Below, piece after piece: positions 11,714-23,512 of a DNA stretch of 64,000 nt. The position numbers were made by a program, and so were the translations under genes. The first letter of the stretch is position 1; each line of letters begins with the position of its first letter. The notes beneath the pieces were generated by a model that saw only the letters and a program-made list of their open reading frames with translations, did no database searches and was not told the DNA's origin. The stretch is from Gonatopus flavifemur (taxonomy: Eukaryota > Arthropoda > Insecta > Hymenoptera > Dryinidae): NCBI GenBank assembly GCA_018340375.1, contig JAFFJZ010000004.1:35996001-36060000 (forward strand), in the 5' to 3' direction.

Positions 11714-12652
11714 TATATATGTACCTCACCTTCGATTTCCGTCAACACGGAAGTGTCACTGTCATCCCCGTGTTTTGATCCTCTCAAATTTAAACCTAGA
11801 TTCACTTCATCGCTTTTATACATACATATAAACATCCGTGTTGATATATTCATGAACTTGTATATATCAGTCGATGACTGTAATTCTACTCTCCTATTTC
11901 AAATCTTCTTGTAATTGTATTCTATCCCGTCACAATCATTTGAAAATACCTCCCTAAAGAATCGGACGAAACTGGATGAAAATTTACCATGATTCAACAA
12001 AAAATATCATTCGCATATTCTATGCATGATAACACGATGAACTTGAGAGGTGAGAACAGTTCCTAACTACTTCAGTCTTGTTATATAAATGAGGGTGTCT
12101 TCATTCGGCATGTTCGGGTCTTGGCCAGTGAACCAGTGTTGTGATATTCATTGAGCTGGGGAATCGCAGCTTGGTCACTTCACTAACGCTTACTTACCGA
12201 CAAGAACGCTTACATGTGCGGTGTGAAACGTGGTCACGTTAATCAGCTGCGATTTTCCCTCTCGGCGAAAGCCGACCCAATAGAAGAATTCCTGATTTTT
12301 TCCATTCTTTTTTTGTTTGTCTGGAAATGTGCTCTTGTTCTTCTTGAAGAATTTATCGGAAGCATCCAATCTCTCCCACTCATCTCTAATATTGCACATG
12401 CGCAAACAGTGAGCGTCGCTAGCAAAAGAGCATTTGTCCGACATCTGAAGTTCACGAAGCGTCTTGAGGACATATTCAAAATTTTTTCAAAGGCTATTCC
12501 GAATTTAAAGGTTTCAGTCTTTTTAACAGTGAGTGTTCAATTAAAAACAAACGGTGAGTATCACGAGTGGCATTCAAACGGTGAGTATTATTCTGATTTC
12601 GATCACTTGTTGCTGATTCTCATATTAGGAGTTACATGTGGATAGTGTTAGT
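11714..12652. other. spacer, no gene recognised
   Basis: Short overlapping ORFs around 12,190-12,480 on both strands have no recognisable domain. Confidence 0.4.
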
Positions 12653-12966
12653 TAGGGCTGTGCGAGTACTTGTAGTTTCAAGTCGAGTCGAGTACTCGAA
12701 ATTCACCGAGTACTTGAAAATTTCTCGAGTATCTAGTAGATTTTCGAGTACTCGAAAAGTATATAATATATATGAATATGAATATAATCTATATGTGATA
12801 GTGGATAACCATTCCTCATGTTCTCTAAGAATATTCTCCCCTACACAAATGATGATTCATTATAATTTCAAGAAAATCAACGAATTACTCGAAGATTGTC
12901 GAGTAGTACAAAATACTCGACTCGACTCGAAAATACTCTAAAACTTCGAGTACTCGCACTCACCTA
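12653..12966. mobile_element. hAT-type MITE with 8-bp target duplication
   Basis: 314-bp element with inverted ends (tagggctgtgcgagtac / gtactcgcactcaccta), packed with cgagtactcga words. It is flanked by gtgttagt (12,645-12,652) and gtgtttgt (12,967-12,974), 7 of 8 identical, the duplication length typical of hAT transposons. No coding capacity. Confidence 0.85.
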
Positions 12967-13667
12967 GTGTTTGTGTATGTGTTTGAATTGAAAGAACGTC
13001 AATTTGTAATTTCATTGAACTCACAGCTAATTCCAGATTATTTAGAAGAAAAAAAACGCTAACATTCCTATCAATCTGTTCCCTATTGGTTTTTTTTTGT
13101 AGGAGTGGATGATGAATTTTGTTGGTCTACTTTCCGAAATTTTCATCATTGCATTATAACCTATAAAACAGTTGATTTTATTTCCATGTTCTCAAATCCC
13201 ACATACTCCGACATATTGTTTCATTCTCATATATTTATTCTCAAATAGCACTAAATATTCCAGACATGTAGATGGAATATGTATAAATATCATTTATGTG
13301 TATCAATTGTATGAAATATTCAGTTTGAAAATTTTCTGAACAATCTTTGACACAACTTCAAATTGTCATATGTGAGTTCATTTAGTTTCAGAAAAACGCT
13401 TCCTCCCACTATTTATTTGCATTTATAGTCACTAACTTGGTTTGATTCACGTATCTTGAATTTTTAAATGAAAAAATTATCTAATCAGTCAATCATATGA
13501 CTTTCATGAATTGAAATACCAATAAAATTTCGCTTTAGCGAAGTTATTGGATTCTCATTGTTTTTTTTCTCACATAACATATATCATAAAATTATCAGTT
13601 GTACAACTCTACTCTCGCCGTTTTTCCCCAAAATTTGACGCTTTATCCTCAAAAAGTGGATACATAC
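12967..13667. other. AT-rich spacer, no gene recognised
   Basis: Presumably includes the 3' untranslated end of the split mariner, but its terminal repeat could not be located. Confidence 0.4.
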
Positions 13668-14332
13668 TCATGATTCAAAGTACCGGCCGTCACCAGCCAC
13701 TACTTTTTCCTGTCTTCTTGGCAAATGTCGGATCTCATCTCGGGAAAACGATGCATCTTTTGAGGCGATCCACGAATCGAGCCATTCTCCAACTCCTTCA
13801 TGAGAATGGAGATGCTGATCACTCAGGCCCTGTGCCCCATCGATCGAAATGGATGGTAGTCAGAAGGCGCAATATCTGGAGAGTACGGAGGATGGGGTGA
13901 GACTTCCCATTTTAGTGTTTCCAGATATGTCTTGAACGGTCTTGAGCCATTTGGCTAAGCATGTTGGAGGATAACTTGATCGTGTCTTTCTTGGTACTGT
14001 GTCCGTTGCTCTTTCAATGCTCAGCTCAAACGCATCAACTGCGTTCGATATCGATCCTCTGTAATGGTTTCACTCAGTTTCGATAGTTCATGATACGCGA
14101 TACCGAGCTGATCCCACCGAATGCAGAGCATAACCTTGGCGCTATGAATATTTGATTTAGCCGTTGGCGTGGGGACTTTTCCGGGCATTCCCGAAGATTT
14201 TCTGCGCTTTGGGATTATCGTGGTGGCTCCATCTCTCGTCGCAGGTCACAATGCGGTTTAAATACCCTTTTCGATTCTGTCTTTGAAGCAGCTGTTCGCG
14301 AGTGGAGAACCGCTGTTCACCATCTCTTGGCT
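13668..14332 (-). pseudogene. mariner transposase, C-terminal half
   Basis: The minus strand reads a degenerate DD34D mariner transposase from REQLLQRQ, through IVTCDERWSHHDNPK (first Asp region), to HPPYSPDIAPSDYHPF (third Asp) and a C-terminal DGRYFES ending at the stop at 13,668-13,670. Several frameshifts and stops are present. Its N-terminal half is not here: it lies on the same strand at 30,897-31,275, and the 16.6-kb Polinton separates the two. After removing one copy of the 6-bp duplication the two halves join in frame in the conserved KPRD region. Confidence 0.88.
14327..14332. repeat. target-site duplication TTGGCT, left copy
   Basis: Exact 6-bp copy of 30,897-30,902, immediately outside the two Polinton ends. 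Six base pairs is the known duplication length of Polintons. Confidence 0.9.
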
Positions 14333-15118
14333 AGTAGTTGAATACCTTCATGGGGAACACCTTCCAGTTGCCCTTTTGGAAGCACCCCATAGTGATGTAA
14401 CAGTGGGTGGTCCAGAGTCGACTCGAGCAAGATGGTTCAGATAACATCACAAACCTCAAAGATGAGTTCCGAAGACAATGGAAAAGAGATGTTCACAGAA
14501 CATACTGTTGAATAAGGGAATTGGATGATAATATGAAATTAATTATTCAAAATTTTATAAGTGAATGAATAAATACAATCGATAGAGCTCTCGGAAAGAG
14601 ATTCCTCTTTTGTATCGAAGACGAAGATGTCTCGTGAAGTGTATACATGAAGGTCTCAAGAAGAAAACAGAAAAAGATTGGAGACGTGTAAATGAATGAC
14701 CCTTGTAAGGAAGGTTCTTCTTCTTGTATCAAAGTCGAAGGTCTTTCGTAAGACGTATGAAAGAATGTCCCGAAAGGTATACGAGCATACCTCCCAAAGA
14801 CAACAGAACAATACTTCGACACGTGGAATGACCCTTCCTAGTAGAGTAAATCAGTAAAGCTGACAACATCGGTCGGTCTTTTCCATCGACTATAGGGTCG
14901 GGTATGAAGGCCTCGACTCTGAGACTCTGAGGTGTAATAGGCACCGTATATATTTATGTACAACATAAATGGAAAGAAATGAATGAAACAGTAATATAAA
15001 GCTATCATTCAACAGCAAATAATTAACAAATGAATGAAATGTAAGAGTTTCTTGTTCAATAAATGTCAAATGTTCCGAAAGGCATTTGGAAGAATATTTG
15101 GGAATGTGAGGATAAGGC
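14333..15118. repeat. Polinton left terminal inverted repeat
   Basis: Colinear in inverted orientation with 30,896 back to about 30,100. Shared blocks include ggttcagataacatcac, the ccttcatac/gtatgaagg block and gagagtttcttgtt. The inner limit is approximate. Arms have diverged by many substitutions and small indels, indicating age. Confidence 0.88.
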
Positions 15119-17239
15119 CCCTTTCTTTCATCTTGTCAGTGGAGACAATAGCACCCGATCGCTTTTGATGGCCGTAGTAGTGGTAGTATACTAGTAATAG
15201 GTATAATAATGAAGGACGAATGAATGGATGAACCTTTGTTTACATCATACGCATTTATTCTCTCCATCACATAACATTTCTCACAACGTGTCGATACAAA
15301 ACAAATACAAACACAAATTCTTTCATTCAGAATTTATCGTTAATTCGTCATCATCATAATAAGTATAATCCTCAGAATATTGTGAATTATTGGTGGTCCC
15401 TACGATTGCTTCTGCTAAACTACGTCTATGCACAGCAAGTATTTTGTACATGAGAATGTGATGGTATGGATTATACCCAAAAAGTTGCAATGTTCCGTAC
15501 ACTATACATTCAGCATTGTCCGAGACGAACTCCATGGCAATATCGAACGTTAAAGTTGAGACTGGTGCGTACCCTCTCAATGTCTCGTTGAATGTCATTT
15601 TTTTACTCCCTCAATTTTTCTTCATAGCTATCCACAGGTCAGATCTCCAATTCACTCGAGAGTAACGTGATGCTGAGTGAGAACCTTGAAAAACATACAA
15701 ATCCATTCATTCATTCAAGAACAAAAAAAAGAATGATTTCAACAGGAAATGAACTTATGATTTCAAATCGGAAACAATATTCACCTATATAACCACTGAA
15801 AAGTTGCTTGTTGTATGGTGATTTTAAAATTTCCCCTTTGTCTTTTTTTGTCAAAAGTTATGGAAGGCGATCGTACGATGTCGCGAACCAAATGGTGAGA
15901 TTTTCGTATTTGATCTCTCCGAAACGTGAACGATATTCTTCGGTATCTTCACCAAAAAAATGTGACAGGATATGACTGGTTTGACTCTTGTTCTATTCCC
16001 ATTCTTCAATTGAGACTCAAATGCATTTCCGATATCGCGTAGATTCTAGTTTTACACACGGATGAAGTTAATCATCACCTCACAACTCAAAACCTAGCGA
16101 AACTTGTTTTCCTCCAGCCGCGTTCAAATTAAAACTTGTGGACATTACCTATTGGATATCCATTTTGTAAGGAAGATTTCACTAATCTTCGCACTCCAGG
16201 TGGGTAGTGGTGAATGAACCAAAGGCACATCAAACGTTAGGAATATGATATGAAACACAATTCATGTTTTTTCACCAATCACTGACGAGTTATATCCTCA
16301 TAGAGTTCCCCAGACAAGTTTTCCAGAATTTTTTCCTTCGGATCCTCAACACCCTTCACATACATGCACACAAACACACATACACACGTATATTGTTTTT
16401 TCGCTTTCTTGTCCAAACAGGCTTATTTTTCTTCGACTCTCACCCATGAACAGGTGAGATGGACAAACAAGAAGGATGCAGGTCAGTTTCCAGAAGGATG
16501 TGAAACTGTGTATCTCAATGTACAATGTACAATGGGATCACTCTGGAATCCGAGCTGAGATACGATAACAAAAGATCTCAGGCGGATTTAATGAATTCAC
16601 CGAAGAAACGATTCTCTTGTTTCAGATGCCGTTTTGACTTGAGTAGAGGGTTGGGAAAGATCACCCTGTACTTGGTACATGGTTTTTCTGGAAAAATCGT
16701 TTTTGCCTCCAACCTGGTTTTTCTCTTGAGGATGGGGGTATTTTCAAAGAGTGGTGAAAGTTTTTCTTGCACATTCAATTCTCAAATCTTGTGCGAGAAG
16801 TATTCAAAATCTGAGTGACGTAGGTTTGAAATATCTCACAAGTACTTTCAAGGGGAGGTCAATCGGTAGTCAAATTTTTCGCAATCCAATTCCCAAGCGA
16901 ATCATCTGCATCCCTTCATTCGGTGTGATTTATTGGAAGAGAAATCTCGAGTGTTGTGCGGTGTGATGAGAATAATTCGAAACTTTTCAGACAGTTTTTT
17001 GTGAAGATTTTTAGTGAACTGCTAATAGTGGAAGCTGATAGTGGAAGGAGCCCAGTATCGGGAGATAGTATACAAGACATCGACGCTACCTCATACGAAT
17101 CACCAAACACTAGTGTACGCGTAGATAGTAAAACAGGGCGAGGTCATAAGAGTAGGATTCGTGTATCACCTAATCAGTTGCCAAAAGATTCTATCAGGAG
17201 AAGACCACGTGCATGGGAAAAATTCGAAATCTCGACAAA
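15119..17239. other. Polinton interior, left part, unassigned
   Basis: Sits between the left inverted repeat and the integrase. Apart from the small minus-strand ORF at 15,323-15,598 and a plus-strand ORF at 16,956-17,243 without recognised similarity, nothing is supported. In intact Polintons this much sequence would hold further genes. Confidence 0.4.
15323..15598 (-). CDS. hypothetical 91-aa protein next to Polinton left repeat
   Basis: Unrecognised. Opens with an ATG at 15,598 and ends in an acidic tail (YYDDDELTINSE). No signal peptide or membrane segment is evident. Its position just inside the inverted repeat and its orientation opposite to the capsid genes would fit a Polinton accessory gene, but it may be a chance ORF. 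Confidence 0.25.
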   Translation of the reverse strand: MTFNETLRGYAPVSTLTFDIAMEFVSDNAECIVYGTLQLFGYNPYHHILMYKILAVHRRSLAEAIVGTTNNSQYSEDYTYYDDDELTINSE

Positions 17240-18306
17240 ATGAATTCATTTGTTGAATTTCACTACGATCCTTTGCACTACGCAGGATTTCCTGCCGGAG
17301 AGAATCTTTTACGAGCGACAGAACACAAGGCACGAAAGATGAAGTTACAAACCGGTTAGATTACCAAGGTGCTTATACTTTGCATAAACCTATGCAGAAA
17401 AGAATTTCCGCGCATACACTCGAACGTCACAAACATAGATGAGGTTTCAGAAGCAGACCTGATCGATCTCAAAAAATTCCACACAGTCGATGACGGTTAT
17501 CGATGTACTCAGTAGATACGTTTGGATCGAATCCTTGAAAAATGAGACTTCAAATTTGTTAGCAACGGCATTTGAAGAAATCCTTGAAAAATCCGGAAGA
17601 AGGATACCTGTTCTTCTACAGACAGATAAGGGGAGCGAGTTTATTGGTTCAGCGAAACAAGCACTTCTGGAGTGTGAAAATATATCATACCGAGTAACAC
17701 GTAACCCGGATGTCAAAGCAGCGGTGGTAGAAAGATCTAACAGAACGTTGAAAGAACGTATGTGGAGATACTCCAATTATAAGAATACTCGTCGTCACAT
17801 CTCAATCCTGCAACAAATTGTGGATGCTTATGTTTCAATCACACGATACATAGGAGTATCAGGATGACACCCGCTTCTGTAACTCCAAAAAATGCACAGT
17901 TGGCCCGCGAATATTGACAAAATCCATCAGAAATATGAAGAACGTAAACCTGAATACAGTGTTGGTGATCATGTTCATATCAGTCGAACAAAAGCTATCT
18001 TCGAGAAGGGGTACGAAGTAAATTGGAGCGGAGAAATATTCCGGGTCATTCGTGTTTTGGAGTGGAGGAGACCACACGTTTACGAAATTGAAGATTTAGT
18101 TGGTTAAATCATTGACGGTATTGTCTATGAGGAAGGACTTCCAAGTGTGAGAAAAGATTTGGATAGAGAAGAATCTCATATCGACAAGATTTTGGAAATT
18201 CGAGGTCGTGGAGATAGAAAACAGCACTTTGTCAGTTGGAGAGGATATCCTCCGGAGTTCAATTCTTGCATACCTGCATCGAGTCTCAAGGACATGAAAT
18301 CATCAT
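17240..18306 (+). pseudogene. Polinton integrase with chromodomain, broken
   Basis: Retroviral-like integrase that would insert the element. N-terminal segment from the ATG at 17,240 (MNSFVEFHYDPLHYAG) with stops and shifts up to about 17,485. Catalytic core 17,490-17,867: first Asp in TVIDVLSRYVW, second in LLQTDKGSEF, Glu in AVVERSNRTLKER, with 34 residues between the last two. C-terminal segment 17,892-18,107 (PEYSVGDHVHISR) then an in-frame TAA at 18,108-18,110, followed in the same frame by a chromodomain-like tail (about 18,175-18,306; ILEIRGRGDRKQHFVSWRGY). The catalytic triad is still visible, but at least two frameshifts and several stops inactivate it. Confidence 0.92.
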
Positions 18307-18346
18307 GAGGGATCGATTTTATGTTGTTTGACCTGGTAATAGTAGT

Positions 18347-19147
18347 ATGGAGTATTTTCCCGACAACAAAACAGCTTGCTCCACCACTGACTTACCACAA
18401 ATAATAGATTTGGAAGGTCAGTAGGAAGTAGCACTATCTGAAATTCAAATACCTCGCACATTTTTACACATAAGAAAGGATGAAGGCTATATCCGATGCG
18501 ACGAATATGATACAGCCTACCTGACTGGCGCATTCATACAATCTGGTCTTTCCCACGATATCCAAGAACTCGTGAATAATCGTAATGATATGTTGCAACG
18601 AGTTCTCACTGATCACTTGGGGATGGAAACTATAAACGGTACCAGGATACGAATTGAGAAAAAATGTGAAAATTGTGAAAAGATACATCTCATGCACTTC
18701 GACGATGAACTTTCCCGTATATTTGGATTTGACAAAACCCAAGTATATGACCACGAAGGGAATTCCGAACGTGCCAAATACATGGTATGGTATCCAATAG
18801 ATCGGAATGGAAGAATACTATTGGCGAAATATCCTGTCAAATTATCATTAGGTCTTCCCGACAAAATGTTCATCTATTGTGACTCATGTGAGCCATACAT
18901 CATTGGAGACGTGAAAGCACCGTTGTTGCGTATAGTGAAAGTGAGCGATCGTAATTACGTTTACGGCAGTAATCAAATTGGAACTTTCTCATCATTATAT
19001 ACATCCCTCTGTTGATTACAGAATTCAGTACCATATTGATAGAGATGAGGAATCATCTATTGATAGATATGGTCGATCAATCCCATTTGAAACTGGAAAG
19101 TTGACCGTCACTTTACACTTCCAACGATTTCACCAGAGGAGGGATTA
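18347..19147 (+). pseudogene. Polinton penton-like minor capsid protein, broken
   Basis: Matches the conserved Polinton gene between integrase and major capsid that is interpreted in the literature as the single-jelly-roll minor (penton) capsid protein. From ATG 18,347 (MEYFPDNK) the frame contains one TAG at 18,422-18,424, within an otherwise conserved WEVALSEIQ-type segment. It then runs open through MFIYCDSCEPYIIGD (about 18,870-18,910) to about 19,005, where a frameshift occurs. The C-terminal block (SIPFETGKLTVTLHF) continues in another frame to the stop at about 19,147. The minimal damage (one nonsense codon and one shift) is less than in neighbouring genes. Confidence 0.82.
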
Positions 19148-19159
19148 ATCCATACCTGG

Positions 19160-19802
19160 AATAGTACGAGGACCAAGTAGGGAGTGGTCGAAAAATTCCA
19201 CGTGTATTTTTTGATTCGTCTCATCAACGCGGAGATCTCTTGGCGGATTATTTCATGGTGCATTACCATATTTGATACGAGGCGCCCGCACTATAGGTAA
19301 AGGAGCCATACGAACGGGAATTAATATCGCCGAAGATGTTAAAAATAATATGCCATTCGAACATGCTTTGAAAACACGCTTTGCAGGAACTGGTCGGAAT
19401 CCACAGAGGAGAGTTGAAGAGGGATTACGACATGGACTCGGAAACAGGATAAGAAGTTCAGGATATAAAAGATTGGGTAGTGATACAGATATTCAGTCGC
19501 GTTCTGGATATCCAACGTTATACAGTACTCCTATGAAAAAACAAAGAATCTCATCGGATAAGCGTTGAACATCTACACAAAAGAAATTGTTGAAAAAAAG
19601 GGAAGTTCAATCAAAAAGGAAATCAAATATGAAAAAACGTAAGCGGACCAGTAAGAATTCAATGGTCCAAAAAATACGATTGAATGACAGAAAATTGAGC
19701 GAAAAAAATCTACAAAATGTAGAGCCAGTGATATTTTTGGACCGTCACGGAAATAATCGTGTTTCTTCTCCATACACATTCGAACGAATGCATGAAATTT
19801 GA
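19160..19802 (+). pseudogene. Polinton small basic (core-like) protein, broken
   Basis: Lies between the two capsid genes, where Polintons carry a short arginine/lysine-rich protein resembling adenoviral core proteins. A glycine-rich hydrophobic start (GGLFHGALPYLIRG, about 19,242-19,283) leads to an amphipathic segment with MPFEHALKTR and the conserved SSGYKR. An upstream segment (FFDSSHQRGD, about 19,210-19,240) is in another frame. The frame is open to TGA at 19,566-19,568 and then continues in the same frame as a very basic KKRKRTSK-containing tail to 19,802, so a single nonsense codon probably splits one protein. It overlaps the major capsid start by a few bases. Confidence 0.7.
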
Positions 19803-21064
19803 ACTGGATTTGTTCTCTTCACCGCCGACACAAACGAGTATGGAAGATTCAGAATGGATTCAATCCAAACTTCTTCCCTCACTGACGACTCGCCTATTGA
19901 ATTTGTCATACCTGGACATGGAGAAGAGTATCCCAATCTCGCTCACACTTCACTGAGTCTACGTGTGGGAGTTGATGCTCCTAGTGCAGATGCGGAAACC
20001 ATGGCCATCGTTGGACCAGTTGATGATTCACTGCATTCGATGTTTAATCAAGTGAATGTATTTTTCAATCAGAAACTTGTATCACCCGCTAACACCGCAT
20101 ACGCGTACAGAGCCTATAGCTAATCATTATTGAACTATGCATCGCACGCAAAATCATCACATCTCACATCCACTCTATGATACGAAGATACATCTCAACA
20201 CATGGGCAATGGTCTAAATACTGAATAAATAATGGTTTAACATCACGTCGATCATGTGTATCTGACGGCAAATCTGTAGATCTATTCTAACATTCACACT
20301 GTGTCGTCCTCAATCAAGATAAATTTGTATTGAACGGTGTAGAAGTTCGTCTAAGATTCATCAGATCGAAGGATTCTTCTTGTCTCATGACGGAAAGTAA
20401 TGCTATCAAACTGAAGACATGTACACGAAGCCACACTCTTGATAAAACGTGTGAAAATTAGCCCAGGAGTTTCGCTGGCTCACTTTTCTCAAAACCAACT
20501 GCGAAGTATCCATTATCGAGAGTCGAAGTGAAATCATTCACGATTCATAGAGGTGTAGTCGGAGAAACGTTGGATAATGTCATATCAGGACAATCACCCA
20601 AGAGAGTTATCATTGGATTCGTTGATAACGAAGCATATAATGGGGACTATAAACTGAACTCGTCCAATTTTCAAACACACGTTATCAGCTCTTTGTCCCT
20701 TCACGTCGATGAGAGAAACATACCAAACAGACCATCACAGCCTGAATTCAATGAAAATGAAGAACTCCACGTCAAAGCATATGATACCCTCTTCTCTGGA
20801 ACAGGAATTCATTTTCTGGACGGAGGGAATTCAATTTCACGATGAGCTTCTGTGGAAGGATATTGTCTTTTCGCATTCGATCTTACACCAGATCTTCCTG
20901 CACATTGTGCTACTTATTGGAATCTCATAAAACATGGGAGTGTACGGATCGGAGTGGGCTTCAATAAAACCATTGAAGAAATCATCAACGTTATACTTCA
21001 CGCAAAGTTTGATAATATTTCGGGAATCAACTCTTGTAAACAGCGAATTGACTACAGCGGATGA
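19792..21064 (+). pseudogene. Polinton major capsid protein, broken
   Basis: Double-jelly-roll major capsid gene of the Polinton/adintovirus type. Visible pieces in order: N-terminus from ATG 19,792 (KFELDLFSSPPTQTS); after a frameshift at about 19,885-19,895, SPIEFVIPGHGEEY and FNQVNVFFNQKLV to TAA at 20,121-20,123; a heavily shifted middle (20,124-20,527); an open stretch 20,528-20,845 (SPKRVIIGFVDNEAYNG, LFSGTGIHFLDGG); and after another shift LFAFDLTPDLPAH and the C-terminal FDNISGINS block ending at TGA 21,062-21,064. The total of about 1.27 kb agrees with a protein of roughly 420 residues. At least three shifts make it non-functional. Confidence 0.92.
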
Positions 21065-21118
21065 AGATCTTTGAAAGCTTTAAGCACATGAGAATCAATT
21101 AGTAGTATCCGATGCATC

Positions 21119-21640
21119 ATGGAGAGAGAACATTCGACGGAAAACGTGTTGGTGATAGATTTGCAAGGATTTTTGGATGTGAGCGTGCGTTTCATATCCA
21201 ATGAAGTTGCCATGACTCCGTTAAACAATCTATATTATGGTCACTGGATGATTATATCAACTTGTAAATTCAACGAATTACCTCGTAAGGTGTAGAAAAC
21301 GAACAATTGGCTTACAAACAACTACTATGGAATCGGATAGTACGAGGGTTATGGTGTCACAAGATCAGTGTGAAAATTTACTCCGTCGAATAACTCGTTT
21401 CGTGGAATGCATATACGTATGAGGAAGGGACAAAGTGCACACAAAACGCGTGCTGTCACGGGAAGTCTCGAATCTGGAGTATATCACACCAGGGTTCGAA
21501 GATTCACCATTAAACGAGAACTGCTGCATACATCATACGCTTCTACCACAAAGAAGTCTCTCGTGTGCTGTAAAAAATAGTTCAAAACTGGAACGGTTCC
21601 TCAGTGAACACAATGATACGTGTTTCTTGGACGGAGAGGA
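21119..21640 (+). pseudogene. conserved Polinton-linked protein of unknown function, broken
   Basis: Between major capsid and protease. From ATG 21,119 a frame begins ENVLVIDLQGFLDV, followed by ISNEVAMTPLNN, HWMI and FNELPRK, then a stop, with a recognisable TNNWLTNNYYGIG block after it. A second part in another frame (21,400-21,640) has VYVRGRDK and a Cys/His-rich patch (ENCCIHHTLL ... SLSCAVKN). The pattern resembles an uncharacterised family often seen in insect genomes near transposons; from memory its N-terminal DxQGF motif suggests a nuclease fold, but this is inference. Multiple stops and at least one frameshift. Confidence 0.5.
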
Positions 21641-21739
21641 CACAGTCAACTTTCCAAAGCCCTTCGTTGACGTTAACACTATCAAACTATTACGTGTACT
21701 ACCACGTACAAATGCTCGTGATGGAGCAGTCTAACTTGT

Positions 21740-22095
21740 TGATTAAATCCCATGTTCATGAACAAAACCATACGCCACTCTCATCAACACTGATGATCAT
21801 ACGCAACCAGGAAAACACTGGATCGCCATTCACGTCGACACCACAGGAAGAGGGGCCTACTTCGATAGCTATGGAAGACCTTCTCAAGACCCGCGAATCA
21901 TCCAACGACTCAGAAGGAATTGCAGACAATACCAATGGATCGAATGCCAAGTACAGAAGTGTTTTTCCACCGTATGCGGTAAATACTGCGTTGTTTCCCT
22001 TTGGTACTTTTGTAATGGCGATACTCTACATAATTTCCTATGAGAATTTGCCAACGATACGGAACGAAATGACAGGATCGTTGTGGGGATGTTTC
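21740..22095 (+). pseudogene. Polinton adenain-like cysteine protease, broken
   Basis: Processing protease of the adenovirus endopeptidase type, which matures capsid proteins in related viruses. One frame (21,783 to about 22,020) carries the catalytic order His in PGKHWIAI (21,816-21,818), Asp in AYFDSYGRP (21,864-21,866) and Cys in TVCGKYCVVSLW (21,975-21,977), with H-D-C spacing as in adenain. The longest open ORF here (21,604-22,218) is in a different frame and is a shadow. The upstream start and the C-terminal end are obscured by shifts. Confidence 0.8.
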
Positions 22096-22200
22096 AACCC
22101 ATCACTTGAGTCGGACAGACCACAGAGAGAGGCAATTCCTTCCATTACAATTCACGAGAGTCTGGAGTTCAGTATAGCAAATCAAGAATATTGTATCGAT

Positions 22201-22215
22201 TATAACTTTCAACAT
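22201..22215. repeat. 15-bp target duplication of the nested LINE, left copy
   Basis: tataactttcaacat recurs exactly at 27,199-27,213, on the far side of the LINE and the DD41D element inside it. It marks the LINE integration point just downstream of the Polinton protease. Confidence 0.8.
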
Positions 22216-23512
22216 TGAAAGGGTGGAAAACGACAAAAAGGGAGGTGGAGGAGATCAAAAAGGAATTATAACAAAAAGTAAGGAGTGCTGTTTGATGGAA
22301 GGAAATCAAAAGATTGGGAAGTGAGCGGAGGTATGGGTGGTGGGATGAGGAATGTGAGGAATTTGAAGAGGGGGCAAGGGAAGCATCGAGAAGATGGAGG
22401 AAGAATGAAGGGACAAAAGCAGAGAGATTGAAGATATATAATAAGAGATGTCAGGAAAAGAAGGAAGAGGAAAAAAAGAAATATGCGGAAGAAGATAGCA
22501 AAACAAAATCACAGAAACAGGTATGGGGCATAATTGATAAAGGAAGGAGGAAAAGAGAAAGAGTGAACGAGAAGATAGGCTTAGAGGAATGGGAAGCATA
22601 CTGTGAAGAAGTTTCAGGGGATGTAAGCCAAAGAGTAGGCGTAGGAATAGAGGAGGAGAATGGAAGAATAGATGTAGAAGAGGGAACAGAAGGAAAGGAG
22701 GGGAATGGAGAGTTGAGTGAAGAAGAGGTAAGGCGAGTAATTAGGGATCTGAGGAAGAAGAAAGCGACGGGGATAGATGAGATTCCGAACGAAGTATGGA
22801 TATTTGGAGGAGGAGGAGTAGAATTTGCGATGAAAAAATATGTAATAAAGGTTGGAGGGGGGAGGTATATCGGAGGATTGGAAGGAGGGTGTTGTAGTTC
22901 CAATTAGGAGGGAAGGTAGAGGAGACAAGGTGGAGGATTATGGAGGAGTAATGATGTTGAATACTTTGTACAGGATTTATGCAACAATATTAACGAAAAG
23001 ATTGAGGAAAGACATAGGAAATAAAAATATGGTACCGGACAATCAAACAGGGTTTAGAGCTGGTATGGGACCTGTAGATAATGTATATACTATCAATTAT
23101 CCAATAGGAAGGGAACTGGGGAGGAAAAGAGGAAGTATGATAGGCATGTTTGCGGACCTGAAGGCGGCATTCGACTCAGTTGATAGGAATTTGCTGTGGG
23201 AAACAATGAAGGAGGAAGAGATTAATGAAAGGTTAGTGGGGAGAATAAGGGAACTGTATGAAGAGACAAAGGTCAGAGTGAAAGTAGGAGGGAAAGTCAA
23301 GGGATTCTGGCTAGCAAGGAGGGTAAAGCAGGGGTACCCGTTGAGTCCGGACCTATTCAACATCTTTATAGGGGATCTTGAAGAAGAAATTGCGGAAAGA
23401 ATGTAGGGAGGGATCAAGATAGGTCAAAAAAGGATAGGAACAATGGCTTACGCAAATGATACAGCAGTTTTAGCGGAAAACGAAGAACATATGAAAAGAG
23501 CGACGCTAGTAT

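Noticed and set aside
12190..12645. Overlapping ORFs of 78-143 codons on both strands
   Set aside because: No recognisable domain, no splice context and mutual overlap; likely chance ORFs.
14547..14944. Minus-strand ORFs of 91 and 71 codons in the left Polinton repeat (and + ORFs at 30,202-30,613)
   Set aside because: The corresponding frames are not kept between the two repeat arms; they are shadows in terminal repeat sequence.
21604..22218. 204-codon + ORF over the protease
   Set aside because: The catalytic His-Asp-Cys motifs are in a different frame; this ORF is an overlapping shadow created by frameshifts.
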